From Coptis chinensis (taxonomy: Eukaryota; Streptophyta; Magnoliopsida; Ranunculales; Ranunculaceae): DNA of 64,000 bases. The stretch covers positions 69,057,501 to 69,121,500 of the forward strand of contig CM027381.1 in assembly GCA_015680905.1 (NCBI GenBank). Reading direction: 5' to 3'. The stretch's first letter is position 1; each line of letters begins with the position of its first letter. This document shows positions 25,184-36,930 of the stretch, in pieces. The translations under genes and the position numbers were made by a program. The notes under the pieces were generated by a model that ran no database searches, was not told where the DNA came from, and saw only the letters and a program-made list of their open reading frames with translations.

Positions 25184-27495
25184 AGGCATTCTTTGGACCG
25201 ATATAGCCAAAAAAAAAATATACAAACCCAAAAAAAATATATTTCCCCTAGTTTTTCCCGTTGAGCCTTTATATTAACCATTTTATTTTTCAACCATTAT
25301 TTCCTTTCCCATGTCCATATCTGATGAGTTCGAGAAATATGATGAAGAGCATAAAAGAGAAGAGAAAGACTTATACAAATACGAAAATTCGTTCTATCAG
25401 TTGGCGCCGATTGATGAATCCAGTTAGCTGTGTCAAAACCAAGAAAAAGTAAATTCCATGAAAGAAAAGAAAAACAAAAAAACAAAGTTATAAACTCTAA
25501 AAATAAAATCAAATGGAGTAGAAAAGCCAAAAAGGGAGAAGTATGGAACAGTTTTGAAACATAAGAACACTAGGTTTTCTCCAGTAATTATTTGAAGACC
25601 ATATTTTCTCTAACTCATTGTTTTGTTATCCCTTCTATTCCTTCTAAACCACTTCCTAAGCCCCATAATACCTAATAAAAGTCCTCTAGCTCAATTAGGA
25701 TAGGTTAGTATGATAATAAGTGGTAGACGTGATTGATCGACCTCGACTTCCTTGGACGTCATTGAGAATATGAGGAAATATGTGCTCACTGCACACTGGA
25801 GTAAGCAAAACTTGAGTGGAAAAATTATGAGAGAATTTGTGTTTCGACACAGACCTATGAGAACCTACTTAAGGACGCTCTCCAAAGGATCCAGAAACGG
25901 CCCTACTTGTACATTTCATTGTAAAGTATACTACATGCATATTCATATGTAGATGTTTTGATTATTGTACATTTATTAACGTAGGTTTCAAAGGAATTAA
26001 TCCTCGTTCCCCGCTAGTGAGATGTATAGATATCTAATATCTAATATCTAATTTAGGGAACAAGCCTTTGTTACTGAGTCATTGTAGTATAGGTGAAGTT
26101 TGTGGGTATCTTCTCTAGAAAACTCTCACGAGGCTAAAACTCGTCCACTAGGGAATTCCTAGTGGTTTAAGGCTTTGTTGCATACGGTCAATGCAATCGC
26201 ACTCTGCGAAACGAGAATTAGCTTAGGACTACACATTTTTGGCCACTTATCTGTTTTAGTGTCTCTTCTTTGCTTTATGACAAGCAAAATGTTGTTTGGG
26301 GGTGGTTGATAAGTACCCAAAACTGTGTTTTAAACCCCGTAGAGACATTACATTTGGGTCAATTATGTGTTTAATAAATGTAAATTAATTGTATTTTCAT
26401 GTTTTCACAGGTTTTGACAGTCAACGTTAAAATACACACAAAACCTGTGTTTTAGCAAGAAATACAGCCGAGTACAGCTTGGACTTGAAATCTTCAGTAT
26501 CAACTCATTTAAAGCTCCAAACTGCCAGCAAAGCTCCTGGACTCAGAGAACCATGAAACAAGTTGAAGAATCCAAACTTGAGTCCCTAAGCCAGCTACAA
26601 AAGTCAGGAGAAAACTTCAAACAACGATATCTTCCGTCTCCTAACTCTGATTCAAGTATTCGAGTAGCTAAAATGATCAACGCAAAAAACTCTACGCAAT
26701 GGTATCTAGCTTCCAAAAAATGGTCGTACAATTTGGAATATGAAGATAAAGCCAAAGCCTATTACTATTTAGTCCAAGCGGCCCATTACGATTCCAGAGA
26801 ATATTTCTAGAATATTTCATAGAATATTTCTAGCATATTCCCTAGAATATTCCCTGGGATATTATATTTTATTTATAACCGTTAGATTTAGATTAGATGG
26901 ATTGAATCTAGACCGTCAGAAAAACTATAAATAGAAGGGTCTAGTTTTAGTTTTTTTGATGGAATGGTTAGCATTCCATCAGTAGGAGTAGAGTAGTTTA
27001 CTACTTTTTTAGTGTAATGAAGAATTTAAATTCCAGTTTTTAATTAAAATGGTTTTAATTCAGTTTTATTTTCTGTTAATTAGAATAACAATTTAGTTTA
27101 TGTGATCTCGGAGTAGAAACTTTGCCCGAGTGAAGATTATCTCCATTAGGGAGGGTGTTTCGATAATTATAACGATTAGAAACCGAGTAAGTTCACCCAG
27201 AGATGAGGTTCTGAATCGATTCCACACGCTAATAACGCTCGTTTGGAGATGAAGAATCGTTATTAGGGATAAAAAATCGAAACTAACTCTTTTATCGGAA
27301 ATATGATTCGCTCAAACGGATTTTCTATCTCCGAAATCAAAGTCTATTTTATTTTATTTCCATCATTTTTTCACCTAAATCCACTTTCACAAACATCACG
27401 TGATCGAATTACTTTTTGTTTATAAATAAACTTTTGCAATTCTATTGAAATGCGAACGAAATAACAAACCCGACCGCTGTTTTACAGACAGATCA
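25184..27495 (+). mobile_element. LTR element B, right part: 3' interior and 3' LTR
   Basis: Plus-strand. 25184-26306 is the inverted equivalent of 9819-10910 and includes TTGGCGCCGATTGATGAATC at about 25400. The polypurine tract TTTGGGGGTGG precedes an LTR at 26307-27495 that starts TGATAAGTACCC and ends CAGATCA. It has no coding capacity. With 8262-8667 it forms one element interrupted by A, with about 0.7 kb missing at the break. It borders the copia fossil at 27496. Confidence 0.7.
26307..27495 (+). repeat. 3' LTR of element B
   Basis: 1.19 kb with TG...CA ends and a TATA-like CTATAAATAG near 26925. With 24140-25183 it forms inverted arms of about 1.05 kb around a spacer of about 1.25 kb. 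Confidence 0.8.
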
Positions 27496-30238
27496 GTACT
27501 CAAGAAAGCATGATGAGATGAAGTGATATTGGCATACGTTATATACTCCTGTAGAGGATATGAAACGTCATGCAATGAATAAAAATCCCTGTAAATCACT
27601 GGGGGATGCAGTTCTCTATCAGATTTATAGTAATCCTTGAGAGTTACTGGAGGTCGTCTCTCTCGTTCTGATTGTCAAGAAACTGGAGGTGCTGGAGGAG
27701 CTGGAGGAGCTAGAATGTGCGCCCTTTAGTTGCTTTCGGATGAAAGCGCCGCCGCGTGCCCGCAATCATCGTAAAAGTCGTCATGGAGTGAGGGGCGGCG
27801 CCCTTGGTTGTTCAAGATGTGAGCACGCCACGCCTTCTCAGAACCTATAACTTCAGTAGGTTCAATAACTTCTGTGGCAGGAACTATATCTTCACCAACT
27901 TCTGTGAGAGGTGCCAAATCTGTCAAACATTCCCCCTGGGACCGATTCCCAGGCACAGCTGAATCCTGGAAAAAAAAAACTTCAAATTCTACAAATCGTA
28001 CATCACGAGAGACAACCAGTTTTCTTGTCGCCGGATTGTAACATATGTAGCCATAACCAATAAAAATACATCGAGTAGCCTGAGCATCGAATTTGTCTCG
28101 ATTAATAGCTTGATGATGCACATAACAAGCACACCCAAACACTTGCAAATGAGAGAGATCCAGCGGCCTAGATTTGAGCACTTCCAATGGGGATTTAAAA
28201 CTAAGAACCCGACTGGGAAGACGATTAATCAAATAAGCAGCAGTTAAGACGTCATGAGACCAGTATTGCTTAGGAACATTCATGCCCAACATAAAAGCAC
28301 GAGTGGTCTCCAAAAGGTGTCTGTTTTTTTTTCAGCCACGCCATTCTGCTGAGGTGTGCCAACACAGCTAGTTTGATGAATTATCCCCTGGTTACGAAGG
28401 TACACAGGTAACCGACCTTTGCAAAACTCAGTGCCATTGTCAGATCTAAACATCTTGATTTTTGCACCAAACTGATTAGTAACCATAGTATGAAAATCTT
28501 TAAAAACATTCACAATCTCAATCTTCAATTTCAACAAATATAACCATGTAGCATGAGATTTATCATCAATAAACAAGACAAAATACTTATAGCCATCATA
28601 AGAATTAACGGGAGCAGGTCCCCATAAATCAGAGTGGATTAACTTAAACAAATTATTAGACATAGTATGAGAGCTTGGAAAAGGGAAATGAGTCTGTTTA
28701 GAAAATTGACAAACATCACCAGAGTTTATAGAAACATGTAGAAACAAATTTGACAGGACATGACTAGATGGATGCCCAAGTCTTTTATGCAAAATGCGAC
28801 TATCAAGTAACCCACTAGCTTGACATGTCTTTTTATTCGACTTCAACAAATAGAACCCATTGGAATAAATTCCTTCACCAATCGTCCTCTTTGACTTTCG
28901 ATCCTGAAAGACGACAGAGTTAGGAGAAAAAATGACATCACAATTTAAAGAATTTGTAAGTTTGCCAACAAATAGAAGTTGGATAGGGAAGGAAGGAACA
29001 ACTAGAGCGTCACTCTTGAGACTTTGATTAAAAAAATCCACTTGACCACTACCTAGAATGGGAACGGTGGATCCATTAGCTATGGAAATATTATGTTTGT
29101 CGGTTTTGGACACAAAATTATGGACAGAGGCAGGGCAATTAGTCATATGATCAGTAGCCCCCAAATCAATTATCCACGAGTGACTATTTTCTGGCATAGT
29201 AAAATAGGCATGTAAATTACCTGACACATGAGTTGAGACATACTGACCTTTGCCAGATGGCATGGACTTAGTGAGTTGTTGGAGAATTTGACTCAACTGA
29301 TAACTAATATCTGAGTTGGAAATTGATGTCTCGGCTACTGCGGCATGATCTTTTTTGGACAGTTCCTTTTTAAGATGCGGATACAATTCCTAACAACAGT
29401 CCTTGGTGTGCCAGTTTTTTCCACAATGATCACAGTGAGACGGTTCCCTTTTTCAAATCTCTGTGACTTCTTTCGAAAATCATTTTTTGCAAGTAATACA
29501 GTAGATTCAGATATTGAAGACTTCACCTCGGAGTTCATAGTTTTCTTCCTTGTTTCATCTCTCTGAATAGTTGCACAAACAGCAGCAAGTGATGGAAGAG
29601 TGATTTCCATTAGAATATTGCTTTCTAGATTTTCATATTCTGAGACTACGAAATACTGTGAAGATTTTATCCTCTTCAGCCCGTTTCAAAAGAGTCTTAG
29701 CATCTGTGGTGTGTGGACGATATATGTTTAACTCATCCCACAATTTTTTAAGATTCCCAAGGTGTTCAGTAAAAGTCTTCTCACCTTGTTGCAAAGCACC
29801 GATTGCAAGTTGAAGTTCAAAAACACTAGCAGAATTGTTCTGGTTTCCGTATAAATCTTCAATTGAATCTCACATCTCCTTTGCAGAATCAGAAAAAGTA
29901 AAAAATCCAACAATAGTTGACTCCATCGAATTGAGTAACCAAGATCGAACAAGCTGATCATTGGAAACCCAATTCTCGTATTCGGCATCATCAATGGCAA
30001 GACACACCTTTACACCATTAATGAACCCTGATTTCCTCTTGCCACCTAGAGATAGCGAAACAGCCCTTGACCAAGGTATATAGTTAGTTTCATTCAAAAG
30101 AATTGATGACAGCTTCCAACCGGGATTAGAATCAGTCTCTGTTGTTACAACAGACTTAGGGGTTTGGTTTTGGATCTGTCATAGTTTTTTTGTGTTTGAG
30201 TAAGTTGAGATTGATTGAGAGAAGAGATTAAGCGCGCC

Positions 30239-30250
30239 GCTCTGATATCA
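30239..30250 (-). other. copia primer-binding site
   Basis: The minus strand reads TGATATCAGAGC, the usual plant copia site complementary to initiator methionine tRNA, directly after the LTR end ATTCTACA. Confidence 0.85.
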
Positions 30251-30898
30251 TGTAGAATTTAACAACCAATCACAGAGACAAAATACAAGATTTATAGTGG
30301 TTCGGTGCCATTGAAGTAACCTACGTCCATGGGAGAAGAAAGAGATGTTATTGTTTGATTAATTTTTTAGGGTTCCATTACAGAGATATATATAGGCACA
30401 ACACAAGTGCACAAAATCGTCTCTTGTTTCTAAGAATGGAGTCTTCCCTTTTATAGAAACACCAATATCGGTCGAACTTGTCATGAACCGACTGAGTGCG
30501 CACGCGCCTTTATCATGTGCAACTAGGGTAGGGTTCGGGTAGGGTTCGGGTCGGATATGGCTATATCCGAATCCGAATCCGAATCCGAACCCGATTATAT
30601 CCGAAATTTAATATCTGAATCCGACCCGAACCCGACCGAATCCGACTAACCCGATCGGATAACACTAAAAATTCAAAAAAAACCCAAAAATTATATCTGA
30701 ATCCGAACCCGAACCCGAACCCAACATACCCGAACCCGAATCCGACCCGAATACATAAACAGATATGAAAATCGACCCTAACCCGATGTATTCGGTAATC
30801 GGGTCGGGTAGGATTCGGATCTACCCGATCCGATTCCCTGCCCTATGTGCAACAGAAGCGCGCCCGCGCCTAATCGCCTGTCTCTGACTTCTCCCACA
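30251..30898 (-). repeat. 5' LTR of copia element (with MITE inside)
   Basis: Begins TGTGGGAGAAG (minus strand, from 30898) and ends TTCTACA at 30251. Without the 322-bp insert and its duplication it is about 318 bp, a normal short copia LTR. The outer border is inferred from the TG end only. Confidence 0.65.
30524..30845. mobile_element. hAT-type MITE built of CCGAAC-like repeats
   Basis: Flanked by the perfect 8-bp direct repeat TGTGCAAC (30516-30523 and 30846-30853). The ends are TAGGGTAGGG and, reverse complemented, TAGGGCAGGG, matching the YARNG start of hAT elements. The inside is a degenerate CCGAAT/CCGAAC array. Non-coding; inserted into the copia LTR. Confidence 0.8.
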
Positions 30899-31911
30899 AT
30901 ATATACAAACTCAATTTCCTATAATATCAATGTCGTTAAAATTTACTAACGAAACCAGACCTCTTCCATCTGCTCCTCTGAGAAACGACCTGGAACTTGA
31001 TTCTTTACGTGAGCAAGCAAGCTGTAAATTGCAAATGCAGAGTTTGAGATAAACGGACACACATGGTCGTACAACAGCATTCAAACAACATGAAAAATAA
31101 TCTGTAAACAAAAACCTTGAAAGTACTTGTTTCTTCTCTTCCCTTTCATTTTAGGACAGGGATTTGAACACCTAGTATAATCAAAATCAACCAAAAAGCA
31201 CAAATCAGATTCCAGCATTGCCAAGAAACAGTCATAAGAAACTTTAAACTAACAATACCAAAATTTTGCAAGGTCTTATAGAGTTCAAATGTTGAATCCC
31301 ACTAAAGCACTGATCACTGACATGACTAACTACCGATAGACCACTCTATGAAACAATCAAGTGCTGTCCTCAAACGCGAATAAACTCCATCAAAACATCT
31401 ACAAAGAAGACAGTATATTGAATCAAATATACCTCCAAAAAAAATGTATTATCCATGTTTTTGAACTTATGTCTTAATATTACTGACGGTAACAGTATCT
31501 AAAGCTTCTAAAATCAAACAAATATGTTTTTATCAAAATTCGTCTCGCCTCTCAAACTCAAGTCGTCCATAAACCCGCCACCTGTGATAAACAATAAATA
31601 TTATTTGAGGTGGGTTTCTAAATATAGATTACTGAATGTGAAACAACATCACTTAATGTACACTGTTCCATTAAAGTTTCATAGTAAATAAAAATGTAAT
31701 AACAATTCAATAAACAAAAGTAATGATAGTTTTAACATTAAATCCAACACCTACACGTGTTTCAAGAAATGGGGTTATGCCCAGTGCCCACTATCCAAAA
31801 CACCCATATATTCAGCTAAAGTGCTAAACAACCATTTTAACATTCACGTACATATAAACCCACCTTAAAAAAAGATTAAATAATAAAACCAAACCAAACC
31901 AAAACAAAATA
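30899..31911. other. intergenic stretch, nothing recognised
   Basis: AT-rich. Only short open frames without resemblance to known proteins. No repeat border seen. Confidence 0.4.
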
Positions 31912-31914
31912 TTA

Positions 31915-33020
31915 GAGCATTCCCAATGCAGTCAGTATTGAGTGAAATTAAGAATTTTTACCGTTTTTTATTCAAAAACTCTTGCCCAATGCAAGGGTGA
32001 CAAAGTCGCAGGGCCGGCTCAGGGCTGGATGTGGCCTTAGGCGACGATCCAAAGTGAGGCCTTTTTTTCTAAACTAATTGATTAGCTTCCAAATACAAAA
32101 GTATTAGAGACCAGTTTGTGAGAATGTGAGTTTAAGATGATCAATGGTTGGGGGTGAAACATGGAAGCAGTGAGAGAGAGACGTTCATAAAGAGATGATT
32201 GATATAGAAATTGATATATTTGCCTTTAATTAATTTGAGAATAAATAGGAAAGGCGCCATCGAATACGGAGATTTTTCTTGGGATTTACCATTTTCATTT
32301 AATCTTTTCAATTAAGAGATTTAAATAGATGAGGACCCCACAAAAAATAATGAAACTAGTACGCGTTTGTAGCCATTAGATTTGTCATATAGTTTTAAGA
32401 TGCAAATAATGTAATGGACTATTGGATATTATTTCTTTTAAACCAATTCAATTCCCGAAATTTAGTGAGGTGGGGAGAATTGGAGAAAACAAATTGACGA
32501 CATTATCATTTTGTGTTTTTTTTTTTTGCTTTTAAAAAAATGGTAATATTAAACATGTGCAATGACAAACAAGGAAATTTGAGGCCTTCCAAATTTGAGG
32601 CCTTATGCAGCTACCTAAGTCACCTAATGATGAGCCGGCACTACAAAGTCGATCACTTGTCACTAAGTCAAAACGAGAGTAGCAATTGCTACCGAGATAG
32701 TTGTTAAGTTGTGAGCTTCGGATGGAACCTTTTATTCCGTTCGTGTGTTTTTTATATTTTTTTCGGTTTTTTTTTTTCGTCCCGCGTGTTTTTTCGATTT
32801 TTTTTTTTCTTTCAGACGGGATATTTCATTCCGTCCTGCCCTTTTTTCGATTTTTTTTTTTTTTTTACATTCAAACGGAATCAAACATTCCGTCCGAGAT
32901 TCAAATTAAAGTCACCTCTACATTGGGCACCTTCACCTTGTTTTTCACCAAAACAATAGCAAATAGGAGAAATTAAACCTACGTGGAGGTGAAAAATACT
33001 GACTTGTATTGGAAATACTC
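31915..33020. mobile_element. PIF/Harbinger-like MITE, interrupted by a hAT element
   Basis: The left end GAGCATTCCCAATGCAGTCA and the right end, reverse complemented, GAGTATTTCCAATACAAGTCA form terminal inverted repeats flanked by a TTA direct repeat (31912-31914, 33021-33023), the 3-bp duplication of this superfamily. Without the insert at 32009-32643 it is about 460 bp. It contains T-rich runs with CCGTTCG/CCGTCC words and no gene. Confidence 0.75.
32009..32643. mobile_element. hAT-type non-autonomous element nested in the MITE
   Basis: Flanked by the perfect 8-bp repeat CAAAGTCG (32001-32008, 32644-32651). Ends CAGGGCCGGCTCA and, reverse complemented, TAGTGCCGGCTCA. 635 bp, no coding capacity. 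It carries GGCCTTAGGCGA and GAGGCCTT words seen in many plant hAT relics. Confidence 0.8.
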
Positions 33021-33289
33021 TTAGTAGGGCTAAATGTGAAAGAAGGCGTTACTTTTGTTATCAGGTTCGGCATTGTTATTAGTGTTCTTGTTGGCCATGG
33101 TTTCTTGCTATTTTAAGACATGCAGAGAAAAAAGAGGAAATGAGAGTGAGTGAGTGTGTGAGGGTTAGAAATGATTTGTTATATTCTTGCATTCAATTTT
33201 TTCGTTTCCCATAATTACCTTTTACCTACAATTAAGTCTCTACATAATATTGGGTGAATTTTTTTTTTTTTTTTTTTATCCACACTTCG

Positions 33290-33670
33290 ACCTGCGGATA
33301 TATTGATATACAGTTGGTCTGAGGGGAGACATGCATGTGTTGATGTAACTGGAGCCTCTCCGTTGGTAGGGCTTGGGAATGGAGTCTTTGAGGTGGGGGG
33401 CAGACTAAGAGAGCAAAATGGCAGCGAGGGAAGATGGAGAAGCATGAGGAAGCTTGCGGCTAACCAAAGATTGTTTCATTCCGTTTAGTTTCGACACTTT
33501 TGGTTTCTTGGAACAACAAATCATGTTGAGCTTCTCAAGAGACTTCGAAAGTTATGGACAATATGTGTTATGACAAAATTTGGTTCTAACGAGTTTGTTT
33601 TTAGAAGAATAGGATTTGCTATTTAGAAAGGACTTGCGGCGCAGCTTGTTGCACGCTTGTCCTAATTATT
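33290..33670 (+). pseudogene. decayed copy of a multicopy plant protein family
   Basis: The frame at 33303-33488 reads LIYSWSEGRHACVDVTGASP followed by LVGLGNGVFEVG. Further right, in shifted frames, come FDTFGFL and RRIGFAI...KGLAAQLVAR. This order matches, from memory, a plant protein family (the HACVDLTGVSPL ... FVPFAFDTFGFL ... GLAAQLVARLP type) that is usually seen as scattered degenerate copies and is probably spread by mobile elements. Function unknown. Several frame changes make it a pseudogene. Confidence 0.55.
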
Positions 33671-34347
33671 TGTAAAAAAAAAAAAAAAAAAAAAAAGCTA
33701 CAAATTCAAAGATTTTTGAAAGTTCTGATTTTACATGCTTGTCCCTCCTCCTAACTAAAAAGGAAAAAAAAATGCGAAATAAAAAAATGTACGTGTATTC
33801 ATTACTTGTGGCGCTATCTCTTATTAGGATTAGGGTTTGGTTGATCCTACATCATTTTTGATAATCAAATATGCATTGTCACTATGTCAAGCAACTAAAG
33901 AACAACCGAACCTTTTGAAAAATGACGTTATTGCTTACTCGAAATTCTATAAGAAATCTATAACAAAGTAGGATCGTTGTTTCTTATTCAAATACAAACT
34001 TTGGATATAATACTCATGCCTAGGAAATATTTTTTATGAGAGAGAAGTGTTCATTTATGGATCGGAGAAGAGAACTGGGAAATATGTTGGGAAAAAGATG
34101 AAGGGGTTCGACCTTTTTATCTTTATGTTTCAATTTTTTTTGTTTTGCTTTTGTTTTGTTTGTTTTTTAAGAGGGGCAAATCAGTTAAACTGAAATTTTT
34201 GAGATTTTTTTTTTTTTTGAACTGGTGATACGTGTGTGGCTGGTAATCGGAGGTAACGCTGGGAGCAAAAAAAACACTCGGTGAAAATGTCAATTCCCGA
34301 AGTTAGAAAGAAAAGCAGACATTCTTACTTTTCTGAAAACACCCTTT
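33671..34347. other. non-coding, low complexity
   Basis: A/T runs, with a stray copy of GCTGGGAGCAAAAAAAACACT at 34258-34278 that resembles the end of the neighbouring MITE. No gene seen. Confidence 0.4.
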
Positions 34348-34843
34348 AGTGATTTTTTGCTCCCAGCAGGATTTGCTCCTAGAGCTCCAAGCGAAACAGG
34401 AACCAACCACGTGTCCACTGAAAAGAGATTAACAGTTATCAAATTCTTTCCTTAGAACAAACTTCCTGATTTGCCCCCACTAAAAATAATAATAAAAAAT
34501 TAAAAGAAAAAAAATTAAAAAAATGTCATTGTAAAATATATAGGAGTTCTTTCCATCCTTAGCTAAAGATTTTTTTTTATCTTTTTTAGTTTGAAAGAAG
34601 TGTCACTAGTTCAGCACTTCAAGTTTTTTATTCCTTTTTTTTTTCCAACAATTAAAACCAAAAACTAGATTTTGTAACTGGTTAAGTTTTTTTCTTTTAT
34701 TTTTTTAAGGTTGGGGATAAATCAGGAAGCATATATTAAAGTGGAAATTTGATAATTGTTGACCCCTTTTCAGTGGACACTTGGTTGGTTCCTATTTCCC
34801 TTGGAGCTCTTGAAGCAAATCCCGCTGGGAGCAAAAAATCACT
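34348..34843. mobile_element. MITE with long terminal inverted repeats
   Basis: The left arm (34348-34480) starts AGTGATTTTTTGCTCCCAGC; the right arm (34710-34843) is its reverse complement with moderate divergence, so the arms are about 130 bases. Between them is an AT-rich spacer. No clear target duplication was found, so the superfamily is open (long arms would suit a Mutator-like element). Confidence 0.65.
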
Positions 34844-34869
34844 CCAATTTCAAGGGCGTGTTGTGGGAG

Positions 34870-36930
34870 TGTGTTATTGGTGCTTTGCCACGTGGCCTCT
34901 ATGCGACAAATATTGAAGCAGGCAAATGGGTCATCGTAGTATTTCATTTTCCTTGCTGCTCACGAAGGATAAGTACTTCAGGGAATCTCCAATGAGGGGT
35001 ATAAAATTACACCTCCATATAGGTGCCATCTGGGTGCCATTAGGATTTTACAATTCCAATTGTAAATTATTGTAGAGTCCATAAATATCCACTCTCTATT
35101 GTTCCCAATGGAAAAGTGTAAAAAAGTTTAATTTTAAACTCAGATGACACTTCAAGTTACGTCCCTCTTTAAATTAAAGTGGGACGTCACTTCAAGTGTC
35201 GTCCAAGTTTAAAATTTTCCAATTGTGACTTTAGAAATAGATAGGGACGACACTCCAAGTGACGTCCGAATTTTTTTTTACTCAAACGTCTATTCGAGTG
35301 TCGCCCGGGCTTTTTATTAGCTGATAGCGAGAAGGAAAATTTCACACCCTCTCTATCAACTAATACTCTATTACCTACGGTATAACACCCCCATTGAAAA
35401 GAGTTTTTTGACATTTGGGGTGTAAAATTTCCACTCTATACGGTTTACACCCCCCATTGGAGATTCCCTCAGGAGAAAAAATTTTATGCCACACTCATCT
35501 AAGCTCAACTGCATCAACAACTTGGAGGACAATGCACTATATGAGAAACCTTCTTGTAATGGGGAGGAGATGGCAGGTGGGAGATGGCATTTCAATTCAT
35601 GCCTGGAGAGATAATTGGATTCCAGACACACCAATTGAGCTACCTCTAATTGATAAACCAAGTAATATAATGGGTGCGCGACTTCATTGACCCAGTTACA
35701 AGACAATGGGACACAAGGCTGGTTACGGAGGTATGGCCATCTATTTATGCGAAAAGGATCATGTCCATCCCACTCACTTTCGATGCAAGAGAAGATACTA
35801 CCTTCTAGTGGCCGCATAAGTATGGAGAATACACTGTAAAAAGTGCCTATAATTTGATGCAGAATTGGTGTGACCCAACCATGGAAAAAATCAAGATATT
35901 TTCCAAAATTTGGAAAATAAATCTGTCATATAAGGTGAGATTTTTTATGTGGCAATTAGTACATGAGCTTATACCAACTGCAGACCTCCTATGCAATAGA
36001 GGATTACATTGAATAAAGTGTGCTCTCTATATATGTGTGATGATGAATTACCTGTACATTTATTTGTCCAATGTATGTTTGCTAGAGCTGTATGGTTGGG
36101 GCTTGGCTTGTCGGTTTCAGTTTCTTATTTTAATGCCGATAACATGAAAGAATGGCTACAACACCTGGTATAAATATTTAGAGACTGATGTATCATTAAG
36201 AAAGTGAATGAGTACACTTGAGGCTGGTCTTTGGTCCATATGGTTGCATGGCAAGAAATAATATCAGATTCACTGGAAAAACACAACATCCTCTTGGTTG
36301 TGTGATAAAAGCTCAGAAGATGATGGAAACAATGGATGAAATTGATGGCACTAGTTCACAAAAAAAGTTCGGAGAAGATAGAAATAAATGAGAAGTGGGA
36401 TACTCTTCCAAAAGACTGGTTCAAGCTTCATACTGATGGATCGTCGCTTGGGAATCATGCTGCAGCAAGAGCTGGATGCTTGTTCAGAGATGAAAATGGT
36501 AAGTTCATAATGGCAATAGCTACTCCTATTGCTTTCTCTTCGGCTTTTTTGGCAAAGGCAATTGCATTGAAAATGGGAATCAAAGCAACGAAAGCCTTAA
36601 ACCTTACAAATGTGATGGTGGAAACGGATTGTCGAATGCTCCATGAGTTCGTGACTAAGAATTCCTATCAAATACCGGCAATAGCAATTGATAATGGAAA
36701 TTCGAGAAATTGTGAGTGTAGGAAACTTTGTGCTGAAATGGAACAAGAGAAGCAAATTATTGGGCTGATGCATTGGCGAATTTTGCGGCTCATTAGGCAG
36801 AATCGATGGACTAGGAAACATGCATAGACCAAGCGAATCTAGTACAAGATGGATATAGGCAGTGGCTCCCTAAGTTTTCTTATGTTTGGAATGTAACTCC
36901 ACCTCCTTTCTTACATGGGATGCAGGATTA
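34870..36930 (+). mobile_element. L1-type LINE 3' fragment with RNase H domain
   Basis: Plus strand. 35472-35690 holds GRRWQVGDGISIHAWRDNWI, the usual stretch after the reverse transcriptase of plant L1 elements. About 35860-36010 is zf-RVT-like. 36336-36827 encodes an RNase H-like domain (WFKLHTDGSSLGNHAAARAG, then GCLFRDENGKF, and ETDCRML). Frame changes and stops between the pieces show it is dead. It is split by the PIF/Harbinger-like MITE at 34981-35468; the sequence resumes at KYF...R in register with the direct repeat. Confidence 0.8.
34981..35468. mobile_element. PIF/Harbinger-like (Tourist) MITE inside the LINE
   Basis: Ends GGGAATCTCCAATGAGGGGT and, reverse complemented, GGGAATCTCCAATGGGGGGT, flanked by a TCA direct repeat (34978-34980, 35469-35471). 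488 bp, non-coding. The inside carries GACGTC/GACACTT words in both orientations. Confidence 0.85.

Larger units (their letters stand above)
27496..30898 (-). mobile_element. Ty1/copia retrotransposon, truncated fossil
   Basis: Minus strand, in order: 5' LTR (30251-30898, holding a MITE), methionine-tRNA primer-binding site (30239-30250), gag (about 29335-30180), the pre-integrase region (HKRLGHPSSHVLSNLF) and integrase core (LIHSDLWGPAPVNSYDGYKY, TPQQNGVAEKK; 28280-29386), then the integrase C-terminal part (FGCACYVHHQ, IFIGYG; 27726-28313). Gag-before-protease-before-integrase order with integrase ahead of the missing reverse transcriptase is diagnostic of copia. Reverse transcriptase, RNase H and the 3' LTR are gone where element B begins. 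It has several breaks. Confidence 0.9.

Noticed and set aside
30530-30845. Telomere-like or plain microsatellite repeat
   Set aside because: The hexamers are CCGAAC/CCGAAT, not the plant telomere repeat, and the block has inverted ends and an 8-bp target duplication.
33030-33098. 22-residue minus-strand frame in a good start context (MANKNTNNNAEPDNKSNAFF)
   Set aside because: Too short, stops before the MITE border, no donor site or following exon seen. It may be the stump of a lost gene, but that cannot be supported.
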